This document shows, in pieces, positions 34,204 through 42,135 of a stretch of DNA of 64,000 bases. The DNA comes from Streptomyces sp. NBC_01142 (GTDB lineage: Bacteria; Actinomycetota; Actinomycetes; Streptomycetales; Streptomycetaceae), in contig NZ_JAPEOR010000001.1 of NCBI RefSeq assembly GCF_026341125.1, positions 3,410,001 to 3,474,000 on the forward strand, in the 5' to 3' direction. A program made the position numbers and the translations under genes. A model generated the notes under the pieces. It did no database searches and was not told where the DNA came from. It saw only the letters and a list, made by a program, of their open reading frames with translations. Each line of letters starts with the position of its first letter. Positions within the stretch are counted from its first letter, which is position 1.

Positions 34204-36171
34204 TCAGCGCATACGCACCCGTCGCCCGTACTCCTCCGTCGGGATTGCCGAAGCCGTCGACGCTGTCGAGTCCGTGTAGTCCGTGTAGTCCACGGGGCCC
34301 TCCGCCGGAGTCGGGTCGAGGTAGAACCACTGCGCCGCCGGCCCGGGCACGTGCGTCGGACTGCCGTCCGGTGTCGGCTTCGGCTCGGATGTCGACGGGC
34401 CGGGCGGAGTCGGCGCGTTCGGTGTGTTCGGACGCAGCAGTTCCACGCGTACATCCGCCCCTCGGTGCTGTGTCACGAACTCGTCCACCTGGCTGCGACA
34501 AGCGTGGTCCCAGTGCGCCACACCCGTCAGATCGAGCCGCATCCTCGGCATCCCGGCAGCGGCGACCGTGTCCAGCGCGTCGATCAGCTTCGGCAGCCGC
34601 AGGAAGGTCGCGTTGCCGGTCATGACCAGCTTCGCGGTGTCGCCCTCCACACTGGTGCGGACCGATGTCTGCGACATCCGCAGTGCGGCAAGCACGATGC
34701 CCGCGGCGAGGCCCACGAGGACGCCTTCGAGCAGGGCGGTGGCGACGATCGCGACGGTGGTGACGGTCATGACCACGAACTCGCCGCGGTCCTGCCGCCA
34801 CATCTTCGGGAACTCCTCCGGCGCGAACAACTTCCAGCCGCTGTGCACCAGCACACCCGCCAGTACGGAGATCGGGATGAGGGCGAGCACGCCCGGCAGC
34901 AGCAGGGCGAACGCGAGCAGCCACAGGCCGTGCAGCGTGCGGGACAGCCGGGTCCTGGCCCCCGCCTGCACATTGGCCGAACTGCGGGCGACGACCGCGG
35001 TCATCGGCAGCGCGCCGAGGAATCCGCAGAGGGTGTTGCCTGCGCCCTGGGCGATCAACTCGGAGTTGTAGCGGGTGCGTTCGCCGGTGTGCATACGGTC
35101 CACTGCGGCGGCGGTGAACAGGCTCTCCGCCGAGGCGATGACGGTGAAGGTGACCACGGTGGTCAGTACCGAGCCGCTGGCCAGCGCCGCGAACTGGGTC
35201 GGCCCGGGAATCTGTACGGATGCCAGCAGATTGCCGACCTGAAGCGTGGTGACCTGGACCCCCGGCAGTGAGGCCACCGCCATACCGCCCGCCACCGCAA
35301 CCAGGGCCGCCGGAACCCTCGCTACCGGACCCGGCATCTTCTTCCACACGAAGCTCAGCACGACGGTGGTGATGCCGAGCCCTGCCGCGATTGCCTTCTG
35401 CGGATCGCCCAGCGTGCTGGTGACCAACTCGGGGATGCCCAGGATGTTCTCGATGGGCTTGCCGAGGGCCTTGGCGTCGGCCAGCGGGTACGCCTGGCTG
35501 AACATCAGCGGCAGCCCGATCCCGGCCAGCATGCCCTGCACCACGGCGATGGAGATCGCCTGGAACATCCGGCCCAGCCGGATCAGCCCGAGCCCGATCT
35601 GCAACACCCCGGACGCCAGCACGATTACCCCGAGGGTGGCCAGGCCGTGCTCCAGCACGGCCTCCGCGACCAGCGCCGCCAGCCCTGCAGCGGGGCCGCT
35701 CACCTGGAGAGTGCTGCCGCGCGCCATGCCGACCACCAGGCCGCCGACAACCCCGGAGATGATGCCCAGTTCGGGCGGCGCGCCAGAGGCCACGGCCACG
35801 CCGATACACAGGGGGAGAGCGACGAGGAAGACGACGAAGGAGGCGGTGATCTCGGTGGCGAGATTCACCTTCTCGGGCATTCCTCCCTTCTTACCGCCCG
35901 GCGGCTGCGGTCGTCGTGACGGCCGTGGTGGTTGCGGCGGTGGTGTTCCGTTCGAGGGGGGCACGTTGCCGGACGAGTCGTACGAACCGGCAGCGCCGTA
36001 CGAGGACGGCTCTGCCCTGTCCGGCGAGGAGGCCGTCGTCTGCGTACGACTCCGTCCGCGTCCGGAGCGCCGGGCGCGGTGCCGACCGCCTCCGGCCTTG
36101 CTCTTGCGCCCCTGGGCGCCACCGGATTCCGGGGCGTATCCGTAGGCCTGCTCCTGACCGGGGCTCAGCAT
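34204..36171 (-). CDS. SulP-family anion transporter with STAS domain
   Basis: A 655-residue membrane transporter. A long Pro/Gly/Ser-rich cytoplasmic N-terminus (about 95 residues) precedes ten or more membrane segments starting ATEITASFVVFLVALPLCIGVAVASG. SulP hallmarks follow: GIISGVVGGLVVGMARGST, VSGPAAGLAALVAE, and NTLCGFLGALPMTAVVARSSAN. A C-terminal STAS-like domain lies at about 540-610 (MRLDLTGVAHWDHACRSQVD). It shares a 7-bp overlap with the carbonic anhydrase upstream, which points to bicarbonate as substrate, as in BicA-like SulP proteins. Sulfate is the alternative. Confidence 0.9.
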   Translation of the reverse strand: MLSPGQEQAYGYAPESGGAQGRKSKAGGGRHRARRSGRGRSRTQTTASSPDRAEPSSYGAAGSYDSSGNVPPSNGTPPPQPPRPSRRPQPPGGKKGGMPEKVNLATEITASFVVFLVALPLCIGVAVASGAPPELGIISGVVGGLVVGMARGSTLQVSGPAAGLAALVAEAVLEHGLATLGVIVLASGVLQIGLGLIRLGRMFQAISIAVVQGMLAGIGLPLMFSQAYPLADAKALGKPIENILGIPELVTSTLGDPQKAIAAGLGITTVVLSFVWKKMPGPVARVPAALVAVAGGMAVASLPGVQVTTLQVGNLLASVQIPGPTQFAALASGSVLTTVVTFTVIASAESLFTAAAVDRMHTGERTRYNSELIAQGAGNTLCGFLGALPMTAVVARSSANVQAGARTRLSRTLHGLWLLAFALLLPGVLALIPISVLAGVLVHSGWKLFAPEEFPKMWRQDRGEFVVMTVTTVAIVATALLEGVLVGLAAGIVLAALRMSQTSVRTSVEGDTAKLVMTGNATFLRLPKLIDALDTVAAAGMPRMRLDLTGVAHWDHACRSQVDEFVTQHRGADVRVELLRPNTPNAPTPPGPSTSEPKPTPDGSPTHVPGPAAQWFYLDPTPAEGPVDYTDYTDSTASTASAIPTEEYGRRVRMR

Positions 36172-36803
36172 GCGTGCACCCGGAAGGCGTCGCCGTCCTC
36201 GCCCAGTTCCCAGAGCTCGCCCGTGTCCACCTCGTAGTACCAGCCATGCAGCCGCAGCAGGCCCTCCGCCAGCCGCCGCCGGGCCGCGGGGTACTGCCGC
36301 AGTGCAGCCAGCTGTACACGCACGTTGAGCTGCGCCAGCTCTGTTATCCGTGCGCCGTCGCTCTCGGCGGTGGAGTCGGCCGAGCCGGCCGGCTCGCGGT
36401 CCAGCACGGGAGCCAGCCCGGGCCTGGCGACCTCCAGCCAGGCCCCTACCCGAGGCAGGCCGGAGAGGTCCTTGCCGGAGGACAGCGCGCCCATGGCGCC
36501 GCAGTGCGAGTGCCCGCAGACGACGATGTCACGGACGTCCAGCACCTCCAGTGCGTACTCGACCGTGGCGGCCTCCCCGGACACCAGGTGCGGCCGATAC
36601 GGCGGCACGATGTTGCCCGCGTTACGTATTTCGAAGATGTCCCCGGGTCGGGCACCCGTGATCAATGCGGGTATGACGCGGGAATCGGAACAGGCGATGA
36701 AGAGTGCCTGCGGGAATTGTCCGTCGGCGAGTTTCCGATATGTGTGGCTTTCGAAATCTACCCGGCGCCGGAACGAGCGAGCGCGTGCGAGCAGTGCCTT
36801 CAT
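36165..36803 (-). CDS. Beta-type carbonic anhydrase
   Basis: A 212-residue zinc enzyme interconverting CO2 and bicarbonate. The zinc ligands are visible in LFIACSDSRVIP (Cys, with the catalytic Asp-Arg dyad) and VVCGHSHCGAMGAL (His and Cys). DIFEIRNAGNIVPPY is the usual third motif. The stop overlaps the SulP start (ATGCTGA), so the two are translated together and likely form a CO2/bicarbonate-handling unit. The family is normally cytoplasmic, and no signal peptide is seen. Confidence 0.93.
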   Translation of the reverse strand: MKALLARARSFRRRVDFESHTYRKLADGQFPQALFIACSDSRVIPALITGARPGDIFEIRNAGNIVPPYRPHLVSGEAATVEYALEVLDVRDIVVCGHSHCGAMGALSSGKDLSGLPRVGAWLEVARPGLAPVLDREPAGSADSTAESDGARITELAQLNVRVQLAALRQYPAARRRLAEGLLRLHGWYYEVDTGELWELGEDGDAFRVHAC

Positions 36804-37015
36804 GGTGCCTCCTCAGCGGGTGGTTGTGGCCTGGACCTGGCTCAACACCGTAGGGAGAGCGATGCAAGGCGAAGGTTAGAGCAACGCTAGCGGCGCGTCA
36901 GAATTGGGCGTGGGGCTGTGATGTGGCTCCCAATGTCCGGGGACCCGGGTGCCGTTGATTCAATCAATGTACGGTGATCATCCCGGGTGTGAACCATCGG
37001 GAATTCGTGCTGCGA

Positions 37016-37048
37016 GGATTTACTCAGGATTTACTTTGGATTCACGGG
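37016..37048 (+). promoter_or_regulatory. Three 11-bp direct repeats before the response-regulator gene
   Basis: The sequence contains ggatttactca, ggatttacttt and ggattcacggg in tandem, starting at 37016, 37027 and 37038. Spacing of one helical turn is what OmpR/PhoB-type regulators recognise. The repeats end 14 bases before the ATG at 37062, so they likely serve autoregulation. A companion site for the divergent carbonic-anhydrase operon was not found. Confidence 0.6.
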
Positions 37049-37061
37049 AAGACGGAACTCA

Positions 37062-37988
37062 ATGACCCTGCGGGCCTTGCTCATCGAGGACGACGAGACG
37101 ATCGCCGAACCCCTTGTGGAGGGCCTCGGCCGCTACGGCCTGACGGTGGGTCATGTGTCCACCGGCGCCGCCGGGCTGCAAGGCCCGTACGGCGACATCG
37201 TCCTGCTCGATCTGGGACTGCCCGACATGGACGGCATCGACGTCTGCCGTGGCATCCGCCAGGTCTCCGACGTGCCGGTCATCATGCTCACCGCGCGAGG
37301 TGCGGAGGCCGACCGGGTGCTGGGCCTGGAGCTGGGCGCCGACGACTACTTGGCGAAACCATTCAGCATCCGGGAGCTGATCGCACGTATCCGGGCCGTG
37401 ACCCGCCGCTCTGCCGCATGGTCGGGCGCCGCCCCGGTCGCCGCAGCAGGGGAGTCCGCCGGCGGTCCCGGGGCCTTCGCCCGTGCGGCTGTGGCGGCTC
37501 CCCTCGCCAGACCACGCGGCCGGGGGTATGGGGCACCGACGTTGCAGGACTCCGCGCCGTCGTCCCTGTCCGCACCCCTGCCCGGCCGGTCGGCAGAACC
37601 GTCACACCTGCAGCCCGCGCCGACACTCCCGCCCGAACCCGGACGCGTAGCGCCACGGTCTTCCCCCGATACGGCGGCACTGATCGTCGACCGCCGCACC
37701 CGCCAGGTCTGGATCGGGGAGAACCCGATCACGCTCACCCCCAAGGAGTTCGACCTGCTGGCCCTCCTGGCGGAGGACCCCGGGGCTGTCTACTCCCGCC
37801 AGGAGATCCTCGACCGAGTCTGGGATCCCCACTTCCACGGCCCCACCAAGACACTTGATGTCCATGTCGCCACCCTGCGGCGCAAGTTGGGCGACCCGGC
37901 CTGGATCCGGACCTTGCGCGGGGTGGGTCTGCGCCTCGCCGTACGTCCCCACAGCGACACCGTCCACCCGGAGTCACCGACCCGATGA
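37062..37988 (+). CDS. OmpR-family response regulator with long linker
   Basis: A 308-residue regulator. The receiver domain (1-115) has LLIEDDETIAEP (acidic pair), VLLDLGLPDMDG (phospho-acceptor Asp), IMLTARG (Thr) and YLAKPFS (Lys). The winged-helix DNA-binding domain (about 215-295) shows ENPITLTPKEFDLLALLAED and KTLDVHVATLRRKLGD. The two are joined by an Ala/Pro/Gly-rich linker of about 90 residues, much longer than the usual 10-20; family proteins are normally 220-240 residues. It overlaps the kinase gene by four bases (ATGA). Confidence 0.9.
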   Translation: MTLRALLIEDDETIAEPLVEGLGRYGLTVGHVSTGAAGLQGPYGDIVLLDLGLPDMDGIDVCRGIRQVSDVPVIMLTARGAEADRVLGLELGADDYLAKPFSIRELIARIRAVTRRSAAWSGAAPVAAAGESAGGPGAFARAAVAAPLARPRGRGYGAPTLQDSAPSSLSAPLPGRSAEPSHLQPAPTLPPEPGRVAPRSSPDTAALIVDRRTRQVWIGENPITLTPKEFDLLALLAEDPGAVYSRQEILDRVWDPHFHGPTKTLDVHVATLRRKLGDPAWIRTLRGVGLRLAVRPHSDTVHPESPTR

Positions 37989-39445
37989 CACGTCGACTGC
38001 TGCTCAGTTACCTGACGCTCGCCGCCCTCGTCCTCATCTGCCTGGAGATCCCACTCGGCTACGTCTACACCCGTGCCGAGCGTGAGCGCGCCACCAACGC
38101 CGCCACGGAAGAAGCGGAGTTTGTTGCCGACTACGCTGCCCTCTCCCTGACCTACGGCCGCTACGAGGAACTCGCCCAACGGGTCAGCGCCTGCGCGGAC
38201 CGCATCGGTGGCCGCGTTCTGGTCGTGGACAGCAACGGCGACCTGCTCGCCACCTCCCACTCGCTCGGCCCCGACCAGCAGGCCGGCCTCGCCCGGCGCC
38301 CGGAGATCTCTGCCGCGCTCCGCGGCGGTGACGGAGCCAACGTACGTACGTCGACCATCGGTGGCGTCCAGTGGCTCTCCGTCGCCGTTCCGGTACGGCA
38401 TGGTGCGAGGCTCCACGGCGCCGTACGCCTCACCGTGCCCACCGACGCGATCGCGAAGGACGTCCACCGGGTGTGGCTGGTGCTGGGACTCGGCGGGCTT
38501 GCGGTGCTGACCGCCGTCGCCATGGCCGCCTTCGCGCTGGCCCGCTGGATCGGCCGCCCGATCCGTGAACTCGAGCGCGCCGCCCAGACCTTGGGCGGCG
38601 GCAGTCTGTCCACCCCGGCCTCCGTCACCACAGGACCGCCCGAAGTGCGCAGCCTGGCCGTGACCTTCAACCGTACGGCTGCCCTGCTGGAGCATCTGCT
38701 TGCTTCACAGAGCGCCTTCGCGGGCGAGGCGTCCCACCAGTTGAAGACCCCGCTTGCCGCGCTGCGGCTGCGTCTGGACAACATGGAACCCACCATCCTG
38801 CCCCATATGCGCGGCAACCTGGACGCGGCGATGGCCGAGACGGACAGGCTGGCAAGAATGGTGGAAGGTCTCCTCGCGCTCGCCCGGATGGAGGAGACCG
38901 CGCTCACCCCCGAACCCGTCGATCTGGACGAGGTGCTGGGCGAGCGTGCCCTCGTCTGGTCCGGGTTGTATGCGCGGCAGGGCGTACTCCTCCTGCTCAC
39001 CGGCAGACCGGTCGGCGCCGTCCTCGCAGTGCCCGGGGCCGTCGAACAGATTCTGGACAATCTGCTCTCCAACGCCCTGCGGGTCGCTCCCAAGGGGAGC
39101 CTGGTGACCCTCTCCCGGCGGCTTTCCGCCACCGGGGCGGAGCTGTACGTCGAAGACCAGGGCCCGGGTATGACTGCCGAACAGCGCGGTCGCGCGTTCG
39201 ACCGCTTCTGGCGCGCCCCCGACGCCGCCAAAGGCGGCACCGGCCTCGGTCTCGCTCTCGTCCAGCGCCTCACCCTGGCCAGTGGCGGCGAAGCCCTGCT
39301 TCTCCCCGCCCCGGGCGGCGGCCTCAAGGCCGTCATCCGTCTCCAGCCTGCGATGTCCCGACGCTCCCCTCGTGGCTTGCCGGGCCTCCCACGCCCCCGC
39401 CACCGGCCGGTGGCCGGCGCGTGCACCGGGGCGAAGGAGCACTGA
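37985..39445 (+). CDS. Sensor histidine kinase
   Basis: A 486-residue membrane kinase. Membrane helix 1 is LSYLTLAALVLICLEIPLGYVY; an extracytoplasmic sensor of about 115 residues follows; helix 2 is VWLVLGLGGLAVLTAVAMAAF; then a HAMP domain. The phosphorylated His is in AGEASHQLKTPLAALRLRLD, the N box is QILDNLLSNALR, and the G boxes are DQGPGM and GGTGLGLALVQR. The sensor has one cysteine (RVSACADR) and no known fold I can name. It forms a coupled pair with the preceding regulator and lies near the SulP/carbonic anhydrase genes. Confidence 0.92.
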   Translation: MTRRLLLSYLTLAALVLICLEIPLGYVYTRAERERATNAATEEAEFVADYAALSLTYGRYEELAQRVSACADRIGGRVLVVDSNGDLLATSHSLGPDQQAGLARRPEISAALRGGDGANVRTSTIGGVQWLSVAVPVRHGARLHGAVRLTVPTDAIAKDVHRVWLVLGLGGLAVLTAVAMAAFALARWIGRPIRELERAAQTLGGGSLSTPASVTTGPPEVRSLAVTFNRTAALLEHLLASQSAFAGEASHQLKTPLAALRLRLDNMEPTILPHMRGNLDAAMAETDRLARMVEGLLALARMEETALTPEPVDLDEVLGERALVWSGLYARQGVLLLLTGRPVGAVLAVPGAVEQILDNLLSNALRVAPKGSLVTLSRRLSATGAELYVEDQGPGMTAEQRGRAFDRFWRAPDAAKGGTGLGLALVQRLTLASGGEALLLPAPGGGLKAVIRLQPAMSRRSPRGLPGLPRPRHRPVAGACTGAKEH

Positions 39446-39452
39446 CGGAAAT

Positions 39453-39481
39453 CGCTCCCACCTGCCCGACAGGCGGGAGCG
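39453..39481. terminator. Terminator between kinase and MarR genes
   Basis: A 12-bp stem with one mismatch (cgctcccacctg / caggcgggagcg, loop cccga) eight bases after the kinase stop. It separates two convergent genes. Confidence 0.65.
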
Positions 39482-39544
39482 CATCCGCTGCATGGTGGCC
39501 CGGCCGACCCTCGCCCGTGACCGTCGGCGGCGAGCACTCGCGGG

Positions 39545-40072
39545 TCAGGCGTCGCCCGGTGAGGGACGGGCGCCTGGGCGGCGCTGTTGGTATTCGTCCG
39601 TGAGCAGCGCATCCATGGTCTCGCGGAGATGGCCGATGAAGTCCTCGAACTGCTGTAGCCGTTCGGGGGTGTACCGCGACATTTCCGCGGCCATGCGCGC
39701 GGCGTAGGGGCCGAAGAACTCCTCGGCCCGCGGCCTGATGTCGGGGCTGCTGCGCAGTGTCACGATCCTGCCGTCGGTGTGCTCGCGGGTGCGGACGATG
39801 TGCCCGGCCAGTTCGAGGCGGTTCAGCAGGATGGTCGTCGCGCCGGACGACAGGGAGATGCGCTCGCTCAGCCGGGCGGGAGACAAGGGAGAGCCCTTGT
39901 CCTCGGCGTACAGGATCTCGGTCAGGGCAGCGGCGTCGGTGGAGTGCAGTCCCAGCCAGGTCGCGAAGCGCTGGGTGAACTCGGTGTAGTTGGCGCCGAA
40001 CGCTCGCAGCCCCTCCATGAGGCGGTCGCGCTGAACCTCAAGGTTGCCGAACTCCGGTGTCTCCATCGGCAT
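39545..40072 (-). CDS. MarR-family transcriptional regulator
   Basis: A 175-residue winged-helix repressor. The DNA-binding part is around 50-115: AALTEILYAEDKGSPLSPARLSERISLSSGATTILLNRLELAGHIVRTREHTDGRI, here with the wing DGR. I take ATG 40072, after GGAAGGTGGAG, in place of an upstream start that would add 22 residues of operator sequence. It is divergent from a 14-helix MFS pump, with two nearly identical palindromes between them, so it very probably represses itself and the pump until a toxic ligand binds. Confidence 0.87.
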   Translation of the reverse strand: MPMETPEFGNLEVQRDRLMEGLRAFGANYTEFTQRFATWLGLHSTDAAALTEILYAEDKGSPLSPARLSERISLSSGATTILLNRLELAGHIVRTREHTDGRIVTLRSSPDIRPRAEEFFGPYAARMAAEMSRYTPERLQQFEDFIGHLRETMDALLTDEYQQRRPGARPSPGDA

Positions 40073-40140
40073 GCTCCACCTTCCGATCTGCGCAGACGAC
40101 GCGCTCCACCACTTCGTTTGACAACCTACCCTGATCAATC

Positions 40141-40180
40141 TACCTTTGCCGCAAAGGTAGTTACCTTTACGGCAAAGGTA
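40141..40180. promoter_or_regulatory. Twin MarR operators
   Basis: Two palindromes of 19 bp, tacctttgccgcaaaggta (40141-40159) and tacctttacggcaaaggta (40162-40180), lie 21 bp apart centre to centre, that is, two helical turns on the same DNA face. They occupy the promoter between MarR and the MFS gene. The near identity and spacing argue for cooperative binding. Confidence 0.85.
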
Positions 40181-40198
40181 TATCAGAGTGGAGTCATC

Positions 40199-41812
40199 TT
40201 GAACGGCAAAGCGGGATCCCCTCCCATGCGCCAGTGGTTAGGCCTCATCGCCGTATCTCTGGGTGTGGCCCTGATCGTCGTGGACATCACCATCGTCAAC
40301 GTGATCCTCGCCCCGATCATCGAGGACCTCTCGATCGACTCGGTCGAGGCCCAGTGGGTCCAGGAGTCCTACGCGATCGTCTTCGCCGCGCTGCTCCTGC
40401 TCACTGGACGCCTGTCCGACCTGTACGGCGCCCGAAGGATCTTCCTCATCGGTCTCGTCGTGTTCGGCGTGACGAGCGTGGTGGCCGCTGTCGCGCCGAA
40501 CGGTGGCCTGCTGATCCTGGCGCGGTTCCTGCAGGGCATCGGCGGCGCCATGATCCTGCCGACGTCGTTGGCCCTGGTGAACGCGACGTTCACCGGCAAG
40601 GCCAGAGGTCAGGCATTCGCGGTCTGGGGATCGACCATCGGCGCCGCCGCGGCCGTCGGCCCGTTGCTGGGCGGCTGGCTCGCGGATTTCTCCTGGCGCT
40701 GGGCCTTCGGCATCAACATCCCGCTCGTGGCGGTGATCATCGCAGGTGTTCTGTTCTACCTGCCCGCCTCACCTCGCACTCAGGGGCGTATCGACGGCCT
40801 CGGCGGCGTCCTCTCGGCGATCGGGCTCGGCTTTCTGGCATTCGCCATGATCGAAGGACGCACCTACGGCTGGTTGATCACCACCCAGCCGCTGACCATC
40901 GGCGGGTTCTCGTGGAGCGGTGGTCCCTCTCCCGTTTTCGCCGCGTTCGTCGTGTCGGCTCTGGTCCTGTTCGCGTTCTGGCGCCGACAGACAGCGCTCG
41001 GCCGCAACGACGACGAGCCGCTGATGGATGTGCGGTTGTTCTCCATCTCCTCATTCCGCAACGGCAACGTCGTCACGCTGGTCGTCGGCCTCGGCGAGTT
41101 CGGCATCATCGCGGTGATGCCGCTGTGGTTGCAGTTCGCTCTGGACTACAGCGCATTCCAAGCGGGGCTCGCGCTCGTCGCTCTCGCCGTGGGCAGTTTC
41201 TGCGCAAGCGGTGCGAGCTTCGCCATGGCCGCTTCGGCGCTGGCCCAGGTGCGGATCGGTCTGCTCCTGGAGGCCGCAGGTCTGGTGATGCTGGGGCTGA
41301 TCGCCGCCCCCGACAGCGCCTGGTGGTTGATCGCGATCGCGCTGTTCACCTACGGCATCGGCGTCGGGTTCGCTACTGCGCAAGTCACCAACGTCGTCCT
41401 CGTGGACGTGCCCGTCGAGAGCTCCGGACAGGGTTCGGGCATCCAGAGCGCGGCACGCGAACTGGGCTCCGCGCTCGGCATCGCTGTACTCACTACGCTG
41501 TTCTTCAGCACGCTCACCTCCAGCCTGCGCGACCGCCTCACCAGCACCGGGCTCTCGGATCAGGACGCCGAACAGCTCAGCGGAGTCGTCACAAAGAGCG
41601 CGGGATCGGTGATTCCCTCACTCTCGGCCGACCCGCAGACGGCAGCGGTCGCGGACGCTGCGCGCGCGGCAATGACCAGCGGGCTTGAGCTCTCCAGCTA
41701 CGTCTGCGCCGGGCTGCTGGTGCTGGCGCTCGCGGCCACGCTGTTCATCGCCCCGAGGGGCGCGACGACCGCGGAGCGGGAGCCTTCGCAGCAGGAGCCG
41801 AGCCCGCACTAG
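40199..41812 (+). CDS. DHA2-type MFS multidrug efflux pump
   Basis: A 537-residue transporter with about 14 membrane helices. It has MRQWLGLIAVSLGVALIVVDITIVNVIL, with the DHA2 'DxTIVNVAL' motif in helix 1, LTGRLSDLYGARRIFLIGL (motif A) and GGAMILPTSLALV (motif C region). A large loop lies between helices 9 and 10. The start is a TTG at 40199, five bases after GTGGAG; ATG 40228 is a shorter option. The divergent MarR gene and twin operators make it an inducible drug-efflux system. Confidence 0.85.
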   Translation: MNGKAGSPPMRQWLGLIAVSLGVALIVVDITIVNVILAPIIEDLSIDSVEAQWVQESYAIVFAALLLLTGRLSDLYGARRIFLIGLVVFGVTSVVAAVAPNGGLLILARFLQGIGGAMILPTSLALVNATFTGKARGQAFAVWGSTIGAAAAVGPLLGGWLADFSWRWAFGINIPLVAVIIAGVLFYLPASPRTQGRIDGLGGVLSAIGLGFLAFAMIEGRTYGWLITTQPLTIGGFSWSGGPSPVFAAFVVSALVLFAFWRRQTALGRNDDEPLMDVRLFSISSFRNGNVVTLVVGLGEFGIIAVMPLWLQFALDYSAFQAGLALVALAVGSFCASGASFAMAASALAQVRIGLLLEAAGLVMLGLIAAPDSAWWLIAIALFTYGIGVGFATAQVTNVVLVDVPVESSGQGSGIQSAARELGSALGIAVLTTLFFSTLTSSLRDRLTSTGLSDQDAEQLSGVVTKSAGSVIPSLSADPQTAAVADAARAAMTSGLELSSYVCAGLLVLALAATLFIAPRGATTAEREPSQQEPSPH

Positions 41813-42135
41813 CCCTCCGTGCGAACCCCGGTGGAGCGCGACCGCTTACGGCGGCCCCTTGCCGATGGCCCAAATCCCTTTCATCCGCGGGTGACTGGGA
41901 CGTTCACGCCAGAATCTGACACAGCCAACCTCCCACGAAGGACCGAGTCGATGCCCGGGGCGCGTTGGGGAACTGGTTCCGTTGCGCGTTGGGAAAAGGT
42001 CTGTTGCTGCATCCCACGGCAGGACAGCACCCTCTTCAACACGCCCCAGCCGCCCAGCCATCCAGAAGCACGACGCCCGGCCCCCGCCCTCGGCGCGCAC
42101 ATCTGCGCCGGGGGCGGGTCTACGGCAGGGATGCC
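41813..42135. other. Convergent intergenic region
   Basis: A 323-bp gap between the MFS stop and the double hydrolase stop. No gene is supported. It contains the terminator at 42,081-42,120. Confidence 0.5.
42081..42120. terminator. Shared terminator of MFS and double-hydrolase genes
   Basis: A GC-rich stem of about 16 bp with a few mismatches (arms 42081-42096 and 42105-42120) around a short loop, 15 bases from the hydrolase stop and placed between convergent genes. Confidence 0.6.

Noticed and set aside
33557..35809. 750-residue minus-strand frame near the SulP gene
   Set aside because: Reads as Arg/Gly/Ala noise in a frame offset from SulP; only a short part overlaps the IS5-like remnant.
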